Below are positions 1 to 11,334 of a stretch of DNA of 64,000 bases, piece after piece. The notes beneath the pieces are model-generated. The model worked only from the letters and a program-made list of their open reading frames with translations, was not told the origin of the DNA and searched no databases. How positions within the stretch are numbered: the first letter of the stretch is position 1; each line of letters starts with the position of its first letter. A program made the translations under genes and the position numbers. Source of the stretch: Spinacia oleracea (taxonomy: Eukaryota > Streptophyta > Magnoliopsida > Caryophyllales > Amaranthaceae); contig NC_079491.1 of NCBI RefSeq assembly GCF_020520425.1, positions 5,009,143 through 5,073,142 of the forward strand, written 5' to 3'.

Positions 1-329
1 TTAGACCAGATTTTTCTTTGTTTGAGCTGTTCCCACGCGATCTAACTAAAGATTTTAATTCCAGTTGGAACTGCTATGATCATGGTAGTTGCTGATGTTA
101 AGAATTTTATACCCATCGAATGACTTTCATAAGATGCAAAATAGTGGGCTTCCTCCTTCTATGAGTCGAAGACAGCCTCGAAGCGCTCCTTCTTATCCCG
201 AGTCTTGCTAGTCTGCTCCTTCGGACTAACTCCCAAATCGGGTTGCCTTCCCGGGTCTCGCCGGTGTTACTTGTAGGTCGTGATGTGCCTTGAGATAAAA
301 ACATACACTAGTAAAGACACGTGCCACTT
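1..329. other. No recognised gene
   Basis: The stretch reads like coding or recently coding DNA around 120-210, where the + strand has a short Ser/Pro/Arg-rich reading frame ending in TAG, but I do not recognise a family. The minus-strand open frame here is Arg-rich and has no family features. It could be the last exon of a gene lying to the left of the window or part of a repeat. Nothing more can be supported. Confidence 0.3.
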
Positions 330-642
330 CACTACTACATTTTTTATCAAATGCAACGGTCAAGAAAAGGCTAATGCGACACCTTACCGAGAACCGTTGC
401 AATAGAGAAGGCTAATGTAACGGTATCTTGTATAACATTTCAGAAATCTGGGCTAATGCGACGGTGCGTCTAATGTCGTTGCATTAGAGGGTCAAATGCG
501 ACGCATATTAGGCTAATGCGACGGGTGTGCCAATTTACTTTATTCCCTCCCATTTTACTTTATGTCTGCGCCTACCATTTTTGTTTATTCCCTCCCATTA
601 TTTCCCAAAAATTTCAAAACCTGGCCACACATTTAAATTTTC

Positions 643-679
<37 letters not shown>

Positions 680-930
680 CTAAAACACACACCAAACACT
701 GCCTTTAGAAAATATAGGAGAAAGCCTAAGAGAAAATAGGATCGATTTTTTAGGGTTTCATCAAAATTTTGGCACATTCTAACGATTTGGTCTGGAATTC
801 GCAATTAGGCTCCAGATTAATCGAATTTCTTGGCTGCGACATTCTCTCTTACGTTGCTTGCTTGCCGTTCATCGAGCAGGAGGATGGAATTGGTGTTTCG
901 CATAATAATTCGAACAAGTTAAGAGGAGGT
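330..930 (+). mobile_element. CACTA (En/Spm-like) transposon terminus with subterminal repeats and leader
   Basis: The sequence CACTACTACATTTTTT at 330 resembles a CACTA-element terminus. The next ~190 bases hold about seven short direct and inverted variants of CTAATGCGACGG (for example at 351, 371, 412, 433, 464, 496 and 512), which is the subterminal repeat layout of CACTA elements and their transposase-binding sites. From ~740 the DNA looks like a transcribed leader and reaches a consensus splice donor (GAG|GTATGT at 929). No matching right-hand terminus (ending TAGTG) was seen, so the element is truncated or decays into the following DNA. A poly(A)/poly(T) tract at ~645-674 creates spurious Lys- and Phe-rich frames. 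Confidence 0.55.
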
Positions 931-2214
931 ATGTAATCTGTTCACAATCTGATGTTATTCACGGTATGTTATCGATGTTTGTATGGGATTCGTCGCGTTC
1001 TTTACAAGCATTATGTTTGATAGATGTGAATCATTTGTGAGGTTGAAATTTGGACGTTTGGTTTGTATTGTGGTAGATTATTGTTGCAATATTAGCTATT
1101 TTCTTCGATTTTGTTTTGAATGAGTGCAAAATTGACTGTGCTCGATGAGATTATCGATGTACCGGATGGTCGAAATTGATTAAAACATCGAATCCTAGTT
1201 ATGAGATAGATTAATTAGGGGTTTTGCAGAACAGCCTTGCAGGGTCAAAATGTTGCTGCTATGTGAATGTGGTGATAGTTGTAGCTGAATAAAACTAGGC
1301 TCTGTAACACTCAAAATTAATACTCTATCTGAGAATTACCTTTTGATGTCTTCATTTGCTGCTATTAAGCTTCTGTAGTATACTACAACGCACTAGATTT
1401 TCGTCTATAGTTCAGTTCGTGTTCAACTTGTTCTCCCCATCCCCCGTGTTTAGCTTAAGTAACTTGCGTTGGTACCTTAAGGCTTAGATGACTGTTGGTT
1501 GTATGTTGGATTTCTTATAGTCGGGAGGTGCATTCCATGCACCCCCTTCTAGGTACCGCTCCTAACAAAACAATTAAGACTTCTCATAACTTGCGAATCT
1601 GCGATAGTGAGCAATATCACTCGTACTTGTTCCAATCAATTTATGACTCTGCAGGCCCGGATATAAGCCTGTGCAGGCTGGGCTATAGCACAGGGCCCAA
1701 ATTATAAATGAATTAAAAGGGCCTCTAAATTCTGGATATATAATCAAATATGTAACAAAAGATAGTTAGTACTGTTTGTTATAATGGTTGAGAGTTATCT
1801 CTTTAGCTCACATGATCCGGGTTCGACTCCAATGGTATGTAACAAATAGACGGGTCAGCCTCAGCAAGAAGGTTAGCCCAGTTGCTGAAATCGTCGGCGC
1901 CGACAGTTGAGTTGATGATGGAGTTAAATTGTTGTTGTTCGCGTGAATTTTGGAGGTGAATCAACGGTGGTTGCCAGAGGTCAGAGAATGAAGGAATTGG
2001 TGGTGGTCAGTGGCAGATCAAACATTTTTATATTAGGTGGGCCAAAAGTTTATTTTCTAATTCTTTTCCAAAAAAATTACAATAAGCATACTATAAGCTA
2101 GATCTTTATTTTCTTCTCAAACGAAAACTTAATTTATATTTTGAAACTGACATGGAGTTATCTCTATTCTATAAGGGAAGAGCTGAGGTTAACTTCCTTC
2201 TTTGTATCGACAAC
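931..2214. other. Gene-free stretch, degraded repeats
   Basis: No open reading frame here has family features. The region may include intronic remains of the CACTA element to its left. Apart from the SINE-like head listed separately, I see only AT-rich unique-looking DNA and a weak hairpin at ~1525-1545. Confidence 0.4.
1776..1860 (+). repeat. tRNA-derived SINE-like head
   Basis: The stretch carries an A-box-like start (ATAATGGTTGAGAG) and, about 35 bases later, a good B box (GGTTCGACTCC), the internal RNA polymerase III promoter of tRNAs and SINEs. It does not fold as a complete tRNA (no recognisable acceptor stem pairing), so a degenerate SINE head is more likely than a tRNA gene. Confidence 0.4.
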
Positions 2215-2400
2215 CTAATTTACATATTTTCATAGTAAAAAATATTGCATTGATAGTAAATTATTTTGATAACTCATATTACGCAAAAATACCATTTAGA
2301 ATACGACACGTAAGATTGCGACAACTATATATTGTCGCAACTTGCGACCTTCATCATCACCACAAAATCTGGATTTCCTAATTGTCTTATTGTTCGGAAA
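2215..2400. repeat. Dispersed repeat, second copy at ~20660-20830
   Basis: A block including ATTTTCATAGTAAAAA, TTGATAGTAAAT, GACACGTAAGATTG, TTGTCGCAACTTGCGACC and ATCATCACC recurs in the same order at ~20660-20830, inside the Stowaway-type element there. The GTCGCAA/TTGCGAC motifs can pair locally. It is probably a non-autonomous DNA transposon; neither copy gave clear ends. Confidence 0.5.
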
Positions 2401-2477
2401 ATAAAATTGTTGAATGATTGTTGAATGATTATCAGAATTATAACCTACAATAAGTCTTCAAGTACCTGGTGTCCAAA

Positions 2478-2621
2478 TTTTATGGTAAATCGAGTAATTT
2501 TTTACATATTTTTGATAATTTTTAAGATTAACTTTTTATATTATGGTACATCGGATAACTATAAACATTATTTTCAACAATTATCAAAAATATGTTAAAA
2601 ATTACTCGATTTACCATAAAA
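2478..2621. repeat. Foldback element with 43-bp inverted arms
   Basis: The arm at 2478-2520 is the reverse complement of 2579-2621 with a single mismatch over 43 bases, separated by a 58-base spacer that itself contains a diverged copy of TTATGGTAAATCG. A transcript would form a long near-perfect hairpin. It abuts the SINE that starts at 2622. It may be a small foldback transposon or a hairpin siRNA source. Confidence 0.65.
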
Positions 2622-2760
2622 TGATGTCTTGTCCTAGTGGTTAAGGCTGAGGGCATGTGTACAATAGGTCTTAGGTTCGCATCCCCCCGGCCCCATTTGT
2701 AATTTATATTGCCTTTGAGACTCATTCGCACCAAAATAAAATATAAAAATAAAACAATTT
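2622..2760 (+). mobile_element. SINE (tRNA-derived), family 1
   Basis: The sequence has an A box (CTAGTGGTTAAGG) and a B box (GGTTCGCATCC) about 35 bases apart, a short body (TTTGTAATTTATATTGCC, CTCATTCGCAC) and an A-rich tail. A diverged copy with the same order of blocks lies at 26354-26480, which makes a dispersed SINE family much more likely than a tRNA gene. Confidence 0.65.
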
Positions 2761-3771
2761 TATTTGACTATATATAAGGAATTTCCAATTCCTGTAAATA
2801 GTTTGGAAAAGGCTAGGAATACATGCACATGGTGTACAAGATTACCACTCATATTTAGATACCTCACATATCCCACTAAAAAAAAAGAGGGAAACCAAAA
2901 CTAAAGCAAAGATTTTTGGCGGTATTTTTTTCCGCTCTATTGCGCCATAACACTCCTATTCAGCGGGATAATTTGGTTGAGCGCCAACATCACCTTCAAG
3001 CTGCCATTAAGAACTAGAAAAACCTTCAATTTCTGACATTAAAGGTTAGATTTTTTTTATTGTTTTTATTCCATCCTCCGTTTAGGCAAATAATTCGTGG
3101 ATGATTTTCAAATTGAATGATTTTGTGCGTTTAATCAACGTTTCTCCTTCACTTTGCCTCTCTCTCCTCTTCAAAACTCCGTTCCTAGGTCTTTCTTCGT
3201 TGGCTCCCCTCTCCCACTCGGCCTCTCCTTCTCAATTATCTTCTAAGTTTCGGTCTATTACAAGATCAAGTCTATTACACGATCAATTTAACAACTACAT
3301 CTCACGAATTATGCAATTAACAAGATTAAAAGTAGTAATAGGATCAATACAAGCCAAGAAAAATAGAGCCCATCATAGTACCAACATCCATGCACAACAC
3401 AACACAATTTAAACTTTGTATCTCAATAGTTTCCCAAAAATGAAGTAGAAAATTCTTCGAACTAAAATCCGGAAAATCCTTTCAATTAAAATCCAAAGGA
3501 GATGGCACGAAAACTCTATAACCTCGAAACAGATCAATCGGCGTAGCATACACCCATAATCCTCCCAGTGACACTCATATAGAATGTGAGAGACGTGGGC
3601 CAACAACAAATATTTAGGGATAACGCAAAGGTACATCTTCATAATATTGCTATTTAAAGTCATCAAAAGCATCGTTTGAATCGGCAATAGTTGGAATAAA
3701 CCCCACTCTCTCTTCCACGAGGAGAGGGGTGATATTTCCCCAAAAGAGTGGTTATGAATAACAGTTTGAAT
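2761..3771. other. Gene-free stretch
   Basis: Short open frames occur on both strands (103 aa on + at 3101, 121 aa on - at 3774) but they show no domain signature and no splice context. The 3101 frame is rich in Ser/Leu with C/T-rich codons, typical of chance translation of pyrimidine-rich DNA. Confidence 0.35.
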
Positions 3772-4145
3772 CATGGTTATTAAAATCGCGATTCAAATCA
3801 TAGAATCTTACGATTTTACGATTCAAATATGTCTTACGATTCGATTTACGATTCTACACGATTCTACACTTTTTTCTTGACTATCGAAAATCTCGTAAAT
3901 TTGAATCATGTAGAGAAAGTAAATAATAGAAAAATATTGTTAATTATTGCTTATATAACTATTAAACAACTATATATTTCAATTATTGAGTTTTTTCCTA
4001 TGATATAAGCATTTTAAATAAAATTTGATAATAAAATCTTGATTATATTTGTTTGTAGAATCTTACGATTCTACGATTCGATTTTACGATTCGATTCTAA
4101 TAGTCCCTTCCGATTCAAAATAGAATCACGATTTTGATAACCTTG
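3772..4145. mobile_element. Mutator-type MITE with 9-bp target duplication
   Basis: Inverted ends read approximately GGTTATCAAAATCG inward from both sides, with many subterminal CGATTC/GAATCG motifs in both directions. The nine bases GTTTGAATC occur immediately outside both ends (3763-3771 and 4146-4154), the target duplication length of Mutator-family elements. A related copy lies in inverted orientation at 27346-27729. Confidence 0.7.
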
Positions 4146-7100
4146 GTTTGAATCGCATGAACTGAGACCATACTACTGTGGAATAAATCTGGATGGGTCA
4201 GGTTTGACCGAGGGAAAGAGTACGGAGGTTGGCCCCAATTGGTAACTGTCGGAGTTCAGCGAAAGTCAACTTCCAAGGAATCGTGTGTTAAGTTAAGAGA
4301 AGTTAGTTTATGGGTTTTTCGGAAAAAAAAAACACCGTGTTTTAGAAGGAACAAGGTGATGGGCCAGTGGCGTATCCAGGAATTTGAAGTAGGGTAGACA
4401 TTTTTTAATAAGTATTTAATATGGTGTATGAAGTAAAAATAAAACTAGTTTAGTACCCGTGCAACGCACGATTATTACTACTTCGTAAATATTTTTATGT
4501 AATACTTTTAATAATTTAATAATTATTTACAGAAATGTTAATAAAATAAAATATATTTCGTAAATGAGTTCATCAACACCAATTGATTTAATCTTTACTA
4601 AATAAATAATTAAAAAGTTTAAGTTTGTTTCAGACATTTTAACACACAATTTATTTTATTTCAGTCAAAATAAGTTTTTTTCAAATAAGCTGAGATAATA
4701 TAAGTTCAGACAAAATAAGTCGAATAAAACAAAGCCTTAAGTTAACTAAATTTATCTAAACTTATATTCCTTGAAATAAGTGTATTCATATTTATTTTCA
4801 ATATAAGGTAACAATTTGCTTATTTTTTTTCTTTCAGTACGTTCTTTATAAAAAATTCTAATATTTACTCTTTTCGCAACTTTTTCTTTTCCCCCTTTTC
4901 ACCCCTATTCCAGCTTATTTCTTTACTTAAATTATTAATTTCATTACATATTTTTTTTGAAGATACGACACATTAATTTTTTATAAGACAAAAGGATTTT
5001 AAGTCATTATTAAATTAATATAATACAATGAAGTTTAAAATGTTGTTAACAAGTTTTGAAAATTATTTCTTTTGTAATTTAACCAATACAGAGTACTTTT
5101 TTTTTTCAAATACTAATTTGTATATATAATGCATATGAGAGATATGGGCTACAATTATCTTTCTACAATAAGAATTGATAGCTAAAGCAAATTATTTTCT
5201 CCATTTTTGTAAGTTTTATTAATAAACATTTTTAAATTAAAAAAACAAAAAAAAACCCTAAAAACTCACCAGGAGATGACACGTGTCATTTCTGGTGTGT
5301 CTTTTAGTATATAGTTACTAGATTTTAGCCGTGTGATGCACGGATTCTATTAAATTGTTAATTTCAAATAAAACTATTATATATATACCAATTGCTGTAT
5401 TTATATACTTCGTATTAGATTAGATAAGTGTTTGATGTTGGATTGAATTTCATGTTAGATTTATTTTTTAATTGTTAGAGTGGTTGATTTTGGATGGAGT
5501 TGTATATACGTATTATTCGTAATTAATTAATAAAAACATATACGTGTAACCTAATAATTTATCTACGTGACACTCGACTTTTTTAATTCATAAATAATTT
5601 TGAAATGTTATTTTTCATTCACCGAAACCATTAGGTTTCCTATGTGACGCTCTAATATTGGATTAGTATTTGATTTTGGATTGAATTTTATTTTAGATTA
5701 GTGTTTGATTTTGGATTCAAATTTATTTTAGATTAGTGTTTAATTTTGGATTGAATTTTATTTTAGATTTATTTTTTAATTATTAGAATGTTTGATTTTG
5801 GATAGAGTTGTATATATTAGTAATTAATTAATTAAAATATCTACGTGGCACCTAATTAATTATCTACGTGGCACTCGATTTTTTTAATTCAAAAATAAAT
5901 TAGAAATCTTATTTTTCATTGGCCGAAACCATTAGTAATCCTATGTGGCGCTCTAATAATTCAGCAAATATGCCTCCTTTATATATAAATATTAGATTGA
6001 TTATTGATGGTTGAGGCTTACTTATGGAAAAAATTTAAGCATTAATGGACTTCTATGTAATTTTTTCCCAATGTAGATTTTTTTTCCATATAAATATCCA
6101 TATAATATATATATTTTAATTAAAAAATACAGGAAGCACCAGGAGATGATGTGCATTGTTTTGTGTGTCTTTTTTTTAGGGAGTTTTGCGTGTCTTTAAG
6201 TATATATGTATTATTGTATTTAATTGGAATAATGTTTGTATTACACAGGCTAATTGTTCAATTAACAACACATATACTACGTATTATATAATTAACCCAT
6301 AATCATCAAGCAAGCCAATTAATTTTCTATTAGATAAACATATTCTTACAGGGGCTAATTATATCTAGGGTGTGTGGGATAAGTTTGGGAGAAAAAATGA
6401 GCAAGATGTAGAATATCAAATACGATGGTGTTTAGGATATAAAGAGATTGCAATTATCGAACAATTCTGTGCAAACGATTGCGTATTAAAAATGAGCTAC
6501 GGTGAAGAATATCAAATACGATGGTGTTTAGGAAATAAAAAAGATTGTAATTATCAAGCAATTTTGTCTAAACATAAGCTAGCCTCGAAAACCTATCACG
6601 AAATCAATATGTTATCTTAAGATAAAGAACACATAATGTGAGCTTAGAGTCTGAAGATAACTTATATATTAAACTTTACTAAACTTACAAAACCTTATAA
6701 CTGATCAAATAACTGAACCTGTAGACCAAAACACTGCATTATGATGTATGACGGGGACATTGATTCAGATTTACAATCCAACACAAAAACTGATACGATG
6801 GCTCCAGGAATAAGGAGTACTTCCTTTTAGATCAAATTCACATTGTTGCAACGAAAACCATATGAAAAATCCTCCTTAAAATAGCCGTCGTCACGAAACC
6901 ATCGTAAGTGATGGTTGCACAATGCAAAGCCATGTAGCATGTACCTTCTCTTTGAACTTTCCCGTCAAAATCCTATAATTTGAAACAACATAAGTCCTTA
7001 AAACTTAGAAACTCAATGATAAATTATTCAAGCATTATCGGCTATCCAATGGTAAACCCCAATGTTAGTGGTAACTAATTTATCATCAATGCTGTCATAC

Positions 7101-8361
7101 GAAATACATAATAACATAACCATTATAATTTGAAATTCAACATTAAAAGGAAATAGGGAAATTAAAATGATGAACAATTACAATTGACAACATACGCTGC
7201 TACCTCTAAGAAAGTCAAAAAATCAAAACCCTAGCCGTCGCAAGCTCGCTGGTGGTCGAGGCCTTATCAGCCGCCGGCGAGCTTGTGTACCTTCGGTAAT
7301 AGTAATTTCCTCGTCGTAGCCTTGCCGTTCTACTTCTCTTATTAGCGGCAGTAGTCCGGGAGAGAAGAGGAAGACAGAGCCAAGATTTTCGCCGATGACG
7401 ATCGCTTCTCCCTAAAGATGGTCGTGGGCCTACGACAGACCCACGTTGTATCGTGTCGGGCCTGGCTGAAAAGTTCAAAACAAGGCCCGACCCTAGCCCA
7501 CGGGCTTTAGTGCCGGGTCGGGCCGGCCCGTCGTACATAAGTCTAATTTAACTAAATATAGCGTGCTTTGTCATGACGTGACTTGTCACGCTTTTTTCCA
7601 AATAATCAAGGCCCAGACCCAGCCCCCGGCCCACGACTTCGTGCTTGTGCCCAGCTTTTTTCTTGCTCGGGTCGGGCTGGACTTTTTTTCGTGCCGGGTC
7701 AAGTCGGGCTTCGGGCCAACCCGACCCACAATCTCCCTCCTCTTAGTGCCTACTCTTCTCACCGGATGTCACATCACTGAAAATGTTGAGTTCACGACAT
7801 GCCAATTAACATGCATTTAAATAATCGAATAATTGAAATATAATTAAATTCGAATTAATTTAATAAGTTTTCGAAAATAAAATAACTAAATAAACATAAA
7901 TAATTTTCGAAATCTTTTTTTTACTTGTTTAGTCGTTTGTGTAAAGGTTTATAAAGGTCTTAGCGGTGTTTTACTTCGTACTTAGTAAACAATTTAATTT
8001 ATGCAAATTCATCTTATGTAAAAAAAAAAAAAATTGACAACATGCAAGTATGCAACAACAAAAGGATGATCTTAATGCACTTAACAACATTATATAATTA
8101 TGAGATTATCTCATAATGCACTTAACAACATAACGGGTTTAAAGGTAGTACTTGACAACTTTTTTTGCAAAACGTAGTAACTAGTAAGTGACAAAATGTC
8201 TAGTTTGTTAGGTAGTAACCGACAAATTTCCAACATTCAAATCCAGATAAAACCTAGCTATTCTTCGATTAATAAATACATACTACTCCATAATATTATG
8301 AAGAATTTGTTGGAAATGGAAAATATATTTAAAAAAAATTGACACTTTCAGTCTCTACTCT
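4146..8361. other. Gene-free stretch of decayed repeats
   Basis: The blocks starting near 4441 and 5311 share the motif CGTGCAACGCACG / CGTGTGATGCACGG near an ACTAG, a common plant repeat signature of unclear class. 5650-5790 holds short direct repeats of TTTGATTTTGGATTGAATTTTATTTTAGATTAG type. 6380-6560 contains an internal duplication (ATATCAAATACGATGGTGTTTAGG at two sites) that produces a meaningless 82-aa frame. 7215-7750 is GC-rich and built of GGCCCG, GCCCACG and GTCGGGCT variants around a hairpin-like centre, resembling the degenerate hAT-type repeats at 29640-29820. No gene is supported. Confidence 0.4.
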
Positions 8362-8561
8362 TAAAGCTCTGTTCTATTCGACTTATTTTGTCTAATTTAT
8401 TATATGAATTTATCAGAACTTAACTAAACTTATCTAGACTTATATAAACTTACTTTATCTAAAATAAACTTATGTGTGTGTGAAAGTGTCTTGGATAGTT
8501 GGAAAAAGTATTTTTTGAACTCATATTATTTGAACTTATTTTATTTAAAAAATGTCAAAAT
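8362..8561. repeat. MITE-like repeat interrupted by the LTR element
   Basis: Sequence beginning GCTCTGTTCTATTCGACTTA and containing many AACTTA/TAAACTTA motifs runs up to the LTR insertion. Just beyond the element (10737-10760) the DNA reads AAACCCTGAGCC, which resembles the inverted complement of the starting end. The copia-type element therefore probably inserted into an older MITE. Confidence 0.35.
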
Positions 8562-8999
8562 TGTTATAACCAAACGCGTGCCACGAACGATTGAGAACAA
8601 ACCCAGCAAATACAATATAGAACAAATAGCAAAAACAATAATAAAAGACGCAAGTGTTTATGAGGAAATTTAGATTTCCTCCCCTCAAATATTATCGTAT
8701 TATTAAATTCCTGCAAAATAACACAATAAGCCCTCAATTGATGATTCCTCTCACCAATGTATTTTCCCTCTTATATTCTAGCTAGGCCTAACCCCCCTTT
8801 TATAGGCTAAACTAGAAACCCACGTCTACTAGAATTATACTTGATCCCCAAGTCTAAATAATCCTAGAGATTGTTACATACCAAAATATATCTAGTTTCC
8901 TAATTACAATTCTAATTAAACTAGGAAACAAGATATTAAATCAAACAAGCCCGTTTCGTATTTTTGTCAACTTAACTAAGTTGTGTTTATTTCCTAACA
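8562..8999 (-). repeat. 3' LTR of gag-only copia element
   Basis: It aligns with 10295-10731 apart from a few substitutions and one indel (for example TATTCTAGC against TTTTCTAGC). Polarity follows from the minus-strand gag and from the polypurine tract at ~9000-9012. A handful of differences over ~437 bp indicates moderate age, clearly older than the copia element at 21-26 kb. Confidence 0.9.
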
Positions 9000-9126
9000 A
9001 ACCTTCCCTTAAGCTCAACTTAGTCTCTTCTTGAACTAACGAACAACTTTCGGAGTTTGCTTTCCCTTGAGACAAAACCCGTCTTCCAATACCTCCTTCA
9101 AGTATGAAGAGGTTTTGTTTGTTACG

Positions 9127-10290
9127 TCATCCCCTCAAGATCACGCTCCTAGCCTTGGTGACTTGCATACGACCTCCCTCAATATGAACAGCATAACCCA
9201 AGCCATCCAAATGACCCAAAGATATAAGATTGCAATCAAGTCTCGAAATATACCTCACCTCTCGTAATTTTCGAGTCTTCCCATCATGTGTCTTGGTCTC
9301 AACCTCACTTATACCCTTAACCTTAGCCTCTTCCCCGTTAGGCAAGGTAACACACAATCCATCACTTTGTTTATAAGAATTAAACCACTCCTTCCTACAA
9401 AAAATATGTTGTGAGCATCCCGAATCTAAAATCCAACCCTCTTTTGGATCTTTACTCTCCTCCACCATTAGAGCCATATCCTCATCAATAGCAATAGTAG
9501 CAGCACCTCTAACCCTTCTGTTCCTCAACGCCATCAAGTCTTTCTTGTACCTAGGACACTTTGATTGTATATGTCCTACCTCGTCACAGTACCAACACTT
9601 GATATTAGGGTTTGTATTGCTCGCCTTCTTCTTGCCTTTCCAGTTATTGCTACTACCCTCCGCTACCAATCCTGCTCCTCCATGGATTGATGATGATCCC
9701 CCTTGCTTCATGAACCTCTCCGCCTCGAATAACGCCACCACAGTATCGTCCAAAGCAATTGTTGTCTTCCCTACAAGTAAACTAGTTATCACAGAGTTAT
9801 ACCTTTTAGGGAGAGATGTCAACAATAAAATTGCTTTGTCCTCCTCCTCGATTTTCACATCTAAACTCGCCAATTCGGTGATCAATCCATTAAACTTATT
9901 CAGATGATCTTGTAGTGCGTTGTCTTCCTCCATCTCGAGTGAATAAAGGTCTTTTTTCAAGAACAACTTGTTGGCCAATGACTTAGATGCGTACATCTTA
10001 ATCAATTTGTCCCACAACTCTTTTGGATTATTATCATCTAAGACGTTGTACTTGATCTCCGGTGCAAGAGCCAATCTGATCGTACTAGTAGCCCGTAGTT
10101 GCATATCCTCCTACTTGTCCTTGTCCACCGAATCGGGTTTCTTATCCTCCAAAGTCTTGTGAAGACCTTGATGTATAAGAATATCCTTAATTGTACTTTG
10201 CCATAATGAGAAATTCGTCTTCCCATTAAAAAGTTCTACCTTGTACTTGTTCCCGAAATCATCCAAGGCTAATACCCAGCTCTTGATACC
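9127..10290 (-). pseudogene. Copia gag with protease start, broken
   Basis: On the minus strand the frame can be followed from ~10290 (GIKSWVLALDDFG...) through a typical copia gag opening (VELFNGKTNFSLWQSTIKD) to an in-frame TAG at 10109-10111, then on from a Met at 10104 for 325 residues. These include the UBN2-type gag core, a CCHC zinc knuckle (CWYCDEVGHIQSKCP) and the protease start (WILDSGCSQH), ending at a stop at 9127 before integrase. The TAG sits where this family often has Trp, so it may be a G-to-A nonsense change. No Met was found at the usual start. The nucleocapsid part is otherwise intact. It is inferred to be inactive as a protein source but possibly still mobilisable. Confidence 0.8.
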
Positions 10291-10293
10291 AGT
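10280..10293 (-). other. Primer-binding site (initiator-Met tRNA type)
   Basis: On the minus strand TGGTATCAAGAGC lies immediately inside the right LTR. It matches the common plant PBS TGGTATCAGAGC with one extra A, and it fixes the right LTR as the 5' LTR. Confidence 0.75.
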
Positions 10294-10294
10294 T

Positions 10295-10731
10295 TGTTAT
10301 AACCAAACGCGTGCCACGAACGATTGAGAACAAACTCAGCAAATACAATATAGAACAAATAGCAAAAACAATAATAAAAGACACAAGTGTTTATGAGGAA
10401 ATTTAGATTTCCTCCCCTCAAATATTATCGTATTATTAAATTCCTGCAAAATAACACAATAAGCCCTCAATTGATGATTCCTCTCACCAATGTATTTTCC
10501 CTCTTATTTTCTAGCTAGGCCTAAACCCCTTTTATAGGCTAAACTAGAAACCCGCGTCTACTAGAATTATACTTGATCCCCAAGTCTAAATAATCCTAGA
10601 GATTGTTACATACCAAAATATATCTAGTTTCCTAATTACAATTCTAATTAAACTAGGAAACAAGATATTAAATCAAACAAGCCCGTTTCGTATTTTTGTC
10701 AACTTAACTAAGTTGTGTTTATTTCCCAACA
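10295..10731 (-). repeat. 5' LTR of gag-only copia element
   Basis: This is the upstream LTR in the element's own orientation (minus). It starts and ends with the TG/CA dinucleotides and is followed outside by the AAAAT target duplication. Confidence 0.9.
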
Positions 10732-10911
10732 AAAATAAACCCTGAGCCCACGAAAAGTAATGGAAAATTTTAATGTTAGGTCTCCTTTTTTTTTATATAA
10801 CAAGTTGGTCTGCTATATTAGGTCTAGTAAGGTACTCCCTCAATCTCTTTTTGTTCTTTACGTTTTTCTTTTTGGGTGTCTAAAATATTCTTTACATTTC
10901 CTTTTATATTA

Positions 10912-11169
10912 CTCCCTCCGAATCTAAATGTTTTTCCTATTTAGAATTTTGACATTATTCACAATGGAAGAGAATCTTATGAATTACGTTCAATATATAA
11001 GAAGAAACATAGTCATGTGAGGTTTTGTTTGATTCGTCTCAATGAATACTTTAACAATATGAAAATTTATAATTTTTAATAACACGTAACTAGAGATATT
11101 AACCATGTAAACTGTGCATTGGCATGTGTGCCAACAGAAAATGGGAAAAACATTTAGATTCGGAGGGAG
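10912..11169. mobile_element. Stowaway MITE (Tc1/mariner type)
   Basis: A 258-bp element begins CTCCCTCCGAATCTAAATG and ends with the matching inverted sequence, flanked on both sides by the dinucleotide TA. Inverted ends match over ~26 bp. A second, incomplete end of the same superfamily (CTCCCTCAATCTCTTTTTG) lies just before it at ~10843. Confidence 0.88.
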
Positions 11170-11334
11170 TATCACATAATGCTTAATATTCTATCAAAAT
11201 TTGTGTCCAATGATTATTTTAACCAATTAAATTCATTGGGTCATTTAATCTTTCACACTTTTTCATTGGAATATTAAAATTTTCTCATTTTCTAATAATC
11301 AGAATTTTGATAAAAGTGAAAACATTATAAATAA

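Larger units (their letters stand above)
8562..10731 (-). mobile_element. Gag-only Ty1-copia LTR element (TR-GAG-like)
   Basis: This is a complete element of 2170 bp with two ~437-bp LTRs (8562-8999 and 10295-10731) bounded by TG...CA, and the five-base duplication AAAAT on both sides (8557-8561 and 10732-10736). Read on the minus strand, a primer-binding site TGGTATCAAGAGC (initiator-Met tRNA type) follows the right LTR and a polypurine tract (AAGGGAAGGT) precedes the left LTR. Between them lies only a gag with the start of protease; integrase, reverse transcriptase and RNase H are absent. It matches known TR-GAG non-autonomous elements, which must borrow pol from a partner. Confidence 0.88.

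Noticed and set aside
527-804. Lys-rich and Phe-rich small proteins
   Set aside because: Both come from translating the poly(A) tract at ~645-674.
1517-1550. Possible Helitron 3' end (hairpin followed by CTAG)
   Set aside because: The stem is only 7 bp and the next base is G, not the T expected after a Helitron terminus; no partner 5' end.
2640-2695. tRNA gene
   Set aside because: A and B boxes are present but no cloverleaf stems; the body and tail recur at 26354, so it is a SINE.
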